NCBI GenBank assembly: GCA_947564305.1
Contig: CANOBT010000050.1
Location: forward strand, 1-34,910
From: an uncultured Lachnospiraceae bacterium
GTDB taxonomy: Bacteria > Bacillota_A > Clostridia > Lachnospirales > Lachnospiraceae
Direction: 5' to 3'
Length of the DNA stretch: 34,910 bases
This document shows, piece after piece, positions 32,456 to 34,910 of this stretch. The notes beneath the pieces are model-generated. The model was given only the letters and a program-made list of their open reading frames with translations, was not told the origin of the DNA and searched no databases. Position 1 is the stretch's first letter. Each line of letters opens with the position of its first letter. The translations under genes and the position numbers were made by a program.

Positions 32456-32622
32456 CTACATCAATTCTGAATCGCCGCCTGTGCCGTCACGATGCTTTAT
32501 GTACTTCTTATCCGGAGTAAAAATGTTTACTCCCTTTCCCTGCGGCAGATTTAATTCGACATTCGACAAATTGCGCTTTCTGCGAAACGCTCCGCCGGAT
32601 TTGACAATTTATATAAAATTCA
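32456..32622 (-). pseudogene. Coding relic with one in-frame stop
   Basis: The minus strand reads about 50 codons in one frame ending in TAG at 32456, including NVELNLPQGKGVNIFTPDK and KHRDGTGGDSELM. An upstream ATG near 32622 is separated from it by an in-frame TAA. The composition looks coding, and a terminator follows directly. It may be the 3' end of a lost gene or a small protein with a non-ATG start. I cannot name a family. Confidence 0.3.
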
Positions 32623-32770
32623 TACTTTCCTATCTACATTTTATTCTCTTATTTCGATTCATGCAACAAAACTTTTTATAACTTTTTTCTACTTGCCAAC
32701 ACCCAATTTCAGAGCTAAGATACGACACCACGGAAGGAGGGACTGCATTGAAAAAAAATTTTATTTAAAG

Positions 32771-33673
32771 CTACTCGGGATCCCATTCAAAATTCGCCCG
32801 GATAAGTCCGGGCAGTTTTGTCTGCATTTTAGAAGGTATATATAGCTTCTGCAGCATTTGGTTCAGCACAAATTCCACAACTTCATTTGTCACAGGACTG
32901 TCCTCTTTCCCTACGTATTTTAATGCTTTTTTACTTTTTAATCCATGACTGTCAACATCTATCAGCATATCTTCCTCAGCGGCAAGGACATATAATTTTG
33001 CCCTTTCAGAGGTACGATACTGTGACATATCAATAGGATGTCTGGTAATAAATACAAAACCTCTGCTCCATCTTGCATAAGTACTCGCCCTGTTTCCGCC
33101 ATTTGCGATGCTGATTCCGGTATTGCTGCCTCCATATGCCGGGTTAAGGCCCTCACTCAAAATATGATCTTCCAAATGAGGTAAAGTAAAGTGGTAAAAT
33201 AACATTTTTTTGAGAAAACTTTTGATACAAAAAATCATACCGGCATCCGTAGAAATATCCTGTCCCTCATAAATGGAATCTCTCCAATTTGATCTTGGAA
33301 AATTATGGCTTGTTATTATTTTTTCTCTTAGAGAAATTGAAAGCACTTCTGCAAGTTCTCTTTCCGTATATTCTCCATTCTCATTATAATAATTTTTTAT
33401 GTTATTGATATCAACATCTATACTACTTGGCGTAGTATTGTGCCGATTACAGATATTTACCAGAACATTAAAGGCTTTCCCACTGTCAAATACTTTCTTT
33501 ATACTATCATCATACTTCTGTATCACACATCCTTTTGAAGGACCTGCCATAATGGCTGTCGGATAAGTATTGAGTGGGCAGAAAGGGACTGTTTTTTTGA
33601 TATTACCTTTATATCCGAATCCCTTATCGGTCTTTTTTTGACGTACATCTTTTGTTAAATATCCCTGGTACAT
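32771..33673 (-). CDS. Hypothetical protein with possible ADP-ribosyltransferase fold
   Basis: A 300-residue protein without signal peptide. AGAGGTGAAAA precedes the ATG at 33673. The first 145 residues are unassigned. The second half reads LFYHFTLPHLEDHILSEGLN followed by PAYGG (158-182), then RGFVFITRHP and KLYVLAAEEDM. The H-x-T (161-163), the HILSEGL segment leading to YGG, and the later beta strands resemble small ADP-ribosyltransferase-like toxins of the H-Y-E group, with H161 first, a Tyr near 199, and an acidic residue near 233. The AT-rich island setting, orphan status and an operator-like repeat upstream fit an accessory effector. I did not find a known name, and the fold is inference. 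Confidence 0.5.
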   Translation of the reverse strand: MYQGYLTKDVRQKKTDKGFGYKGNIKKTVPFCPLNTYPTAIMAGPSKGCVIQKYDDSIKKVFDSGKAFNVLVNICNRHNTTPSSIDVDINNIKNYYNENGEYTERELAEVLSISLREKIITSHNFPRSNWRDSIYEGQDISTDAGMIFCIKSFLKKMLFYHFTLPHLEDHILSEGLNPAYGGSNTGISIANGGNRASTYARWSRGFVFITRHPIDMSQYRTSERAKLYVLAAEEDMLIDVDSHGLKSKKALKYVGKEDSPVTNEVVEFVLNQMLQKLYIPSKMQTKLPGLIRANFEWDPE

Positions 33674-33719
33674 TTTTCACCTCTGATTTTGAAAATATTT
33701 TTAAGCACATCACGATTAT

Positions 33720-33739
33720 TATAAATAGAACTATTTATA
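33720..33739 (-). promoter_or_regulatory. Operator-like inverted repeat upstream of the 300-residue gene
   Basis: TATAAATAG and CTATTTATA form perfect 9-bp arms with a two-base spacer. The repeat overlaps the best -10 on the minus strand (TATAAT, 33723-33718), about 45 bp before the ATG at 33673. The -35 (TTCTGG) is poor, so a regulator may be needed. It is AT-rich, so chance is not excluded. Confidence 0.4.
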
Positions 33740-33795
33740 CCAGAAGGACTTTTTCACAGATGACGCCAAAATGTCATGAATACTGAAAGTCGGAT

Positions 33796-33858
33796 TTCCC
33801 GCGGTATCCGCCAAATGTACATGCCTGCATATACATCTGGCTCATTACTCCGCGGGAA
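33796..33858. repeat. Two-stem imperfect hairpin next to the recombinase
   Basis: Outer arms TTCCCGCGG (33796-33804) and CCGCGGGAA (33850-33858) pair perfectly over 9 bp. Inside, 33811-33823 and 33828-33840 pair over 13 positions with G-U pairs, leaving a four-base loop and an asymmetric internal loop. The structure begins six bases past the recombinase stop. No T run follows, so it is not an ordinary terminator. Confidence 0.6.
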
Positions 33859-33864
33859 TAAATC

Positions 33865-34788
33865 TTATGCTGCCCCGGAAATCTTCATCTGCTTCCTGGG
33901 ATGAAGATTTTTCAAGATTTCAGCCTGCTTTTTTGCTGCAACATGGATATAAATTTGTGTTGTATTGATTGAACTATGACCGAGAATCTGCTGTACACAG
34001 CTGATATCCACCCCTTCTTCTATCAAATATGTTGCAAAGGAATGCCGCCACATATGAGGCGTGATATTTCTTTCAATGCCCGCTAATCTGGTATATTTTT
34101 TCATCATGTTTCTGATAGACTGCTCGGTAAAACGGTCCCCTCTCTGATTTACAAAAAAGTAACTGCTCTTTTTGATTGCATCTTTATTTGCATGATAATA
34201 TTTTTCTAAGAGACGGAGAACCGACTTTTCGCCAATCTGGATATACCTCTCCTTATCTCCCTTTCCCATAATCCGAATCAGGCCTGAATCAATATCAACA
34301 CAGTCAGCCTTAATATTAGAAGCTTCATATACCCTCATCCCTGTGGCAAAAAGAACCTCTACGATTGCCAGATCCCGCAGCCAGTATTTATCATCTTTTG
34401 CTATTTTTCCGTTAGTTTCAGGATACGCATACATATAATTCAGCAGCTCCTCAATTTCTCCTCTTGGAATAATCCTGGGAAGAATAATGGTTTCTTTAAA
34501 TTTCACCTTGATTCTTCTAAATGGACTCTCGGGTATTAGTTCCTCTTCCTCCATATAAGCATAAAAAGCCTTAACTGAAGCAATTTTTCTCTTTACCGTC
34601 TTCTGCTTAAAATTTTTATGGAGATATGTGATGTACTCCTCAATCTCTTTTTTCTGCGGATCCTGTGAATCTAAAAAATCAAAATACTGCCCGAGGTCTA
34701 TTTTGTAGGCCTTTAATGTCTTCTTGTCCAACTCCTTTCGGAATTCACAATACTCCAGATATTTTTTTACATACTCCTGTACCTTCAT
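33865..34788 (-). CDS. Tyrosine recombinase (XerC/XerD-like integrase)
   Basis: A 307-residue tyrosine recombinase. I start at ATG 34788, eight bases after AGGAGG; a GTG at 34794 lies too close to that site. Residues 1-90 form the SAM-like core-binding domain (EYVKKYLEYCEFRKELDKKT). Catalytic residues are present: R152 (ATGMR), Lys in GKGDKER, H245 and R248 (HMWRH), H271 (LGHSS) and Y280 (IYIH). The length and pattern are Xer-like, not phage-integrase-like. It has no adjacent Xis or phage gene. The hairpin just past its stop could be its recombination site. The host Xer for chromosome dimers cannot be excluded. Confidence 0.85.
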   Translation of the reverse strand: MKVQEYVKKYLEYCEFRKELDKKTLKAYKIDLGQYFDFLDSQDPQKKEIEEYITYLHKNFKQKTVKRKIASVKAFYAYMEEEELIPESPFRRIKVKFKETIILPRIIPRGEIEELLNYMYAYPETNGKIAKDDKYWLRDLAIVEVLFATGMRVYEASNIKADCVDIDSGLIRIMGKGDKERYIQIGEKSVLRLLEKYYHANKDAIKKSSYFFVNQRGDRFTEQSIRNMMKKYTRLAGIERNITPHMWRHSFATYLIEEGVDISCVQQILGHSSINTTQIYIHVAAKKQAEILKNLHPRKQMKISGAA

Positions 34789-34837
34789 GCGCACACCCTC
34801 CTGTGGTTAAAAAATTTCTTTTTAGTGTAGCATATTT

Positions 34838-34857
34838 GGAGGGGGAGGGGATGGGGG
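34838..34857 (+). other. G-rich tract near the window end
   Basis: GGAGGGGGAGGGGATGGGGG has G runs of two, five, four and five. A two-tetrad or mixed quadruplex could form. It lies about 50 bp upstream of the recombinase start on the opposite strand. The remaining ~50 bp of the window are A/T-rich with nothing recognised. Confidence 0.25.
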
Positions 34858-34910
34858 ATAATTCATAGTTATCTGTTAAATAAAGAATAGGTTGGATAAT
34901 TTACTATTAT

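Larger units (their letters stand above)
32212..32770. other. 559-bp region with repeats, terminator and a coding relic
   Basis: It holds the ATPase promoter (32254-32282), a tandem 15-bp repeat (32304-32348), a minus-strand terminator (32411-32451), a minus-strand coding relic of about 50 codons (32456-32622), and two contiguous TTCGACA heptamers (32555-32568). No complete gene over 40 codons with a good start was found. A plus-strand 66-codon frame at 32481-32681 overlaps the relic and has no ribosome site. Confidence 0.5.

Noticed and set aside
32481..32681. 66-codon plus-strand open frame
   Set aside because: It has no ribosome binding site, and the opposite strand reads more like coding sequence.
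1..34910. tRNA, rRNA, CRISPR arrays and intact insertion sequences
   Set aside because: None of the tandem repeats has CRISPR-like unit and spacer regularity. I recognised no cloverleaf, ribosomal core or transposase.

Overview
The window looks like a chromosomal segment from a motile Gram-positive Clostridia, most likely a flagellated member of the Lachnospiraceae. This rests on gene content and sequence style: AGGAGG-type ribosome binding sites, a fliD-fliS operon, a SARP-type regulator, FapA/DUF342, moderate-to-low GC, and intrinsic terminators. I see no rRNA, tRNA, CRISPR array or intact insertion sequence.

Left part (1-7.2 kb). A Uma2-type nuclease gene on the minus strand is followed by a 999-residue GH31 protein. 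That protein matches alpha-1,4-glucan lyases along its length better than ordinary alpha-glucosidases, and a strong terminator hairpin sits between its best promoter and its start. After it comes a small accessory island (4.0-7.2 kb): a DUF5348-like protein, a RhiA-like protein, an 88-residue orphan behind a promoter containing a 22-bp palindrome, and an XRE-RES toxin-antitoxin pair.

Middle part (7.2-19.6 kb). On the minus strand lie a metallophosphoesterase-GDPD fusion, then a TagD-like cytidylyltransferase fused to a Gfo/Idh/MocA oxidoreductase, then a SARP/BTAD regulator without a receiver domain. The first two could form a route from glycerophosphodiesters through glycerol-3-phosphate to a CDP-activated product. 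Next come FapA, a methyl-accepting chemotaxis protein, a degenerate nucleotidyltransferase with an acidic tail, and an FtsE-like ATPase. Divergent from the ATPase is a secreted C39-type peptidase.

Right part (19.7-34.9 kb). The minus-strand flagellar cap operon fliD-fliS-flgN-like is preceded by a sigma-28-type -10 element. Divergent from it is a tight two-gene operon: a ParA ATPase and a ComFB-domain protein. The second protein has a ParB-like basic N-terminus, 12-residue acidic repeats and a Cys-rich ComFB domain. I consider this the best candidate for an undescribed system, a ParA-driven positioning or signalling module linked to motility. A five-gene minus-strand operon follows: ECF sigma factor, membrane-anchored beta-propeller protein (probable anti-sigma or sensor), tatD, rsmA and a urea transporter. 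The window ends with a DUF234-type ATPase, a 559-bp region with repeats and a coding relic, a possible orphan ADP-ribosyltransferase-fold protein, and a XerC/D-like recombinase followed immediately by a large two-stem hairpin.
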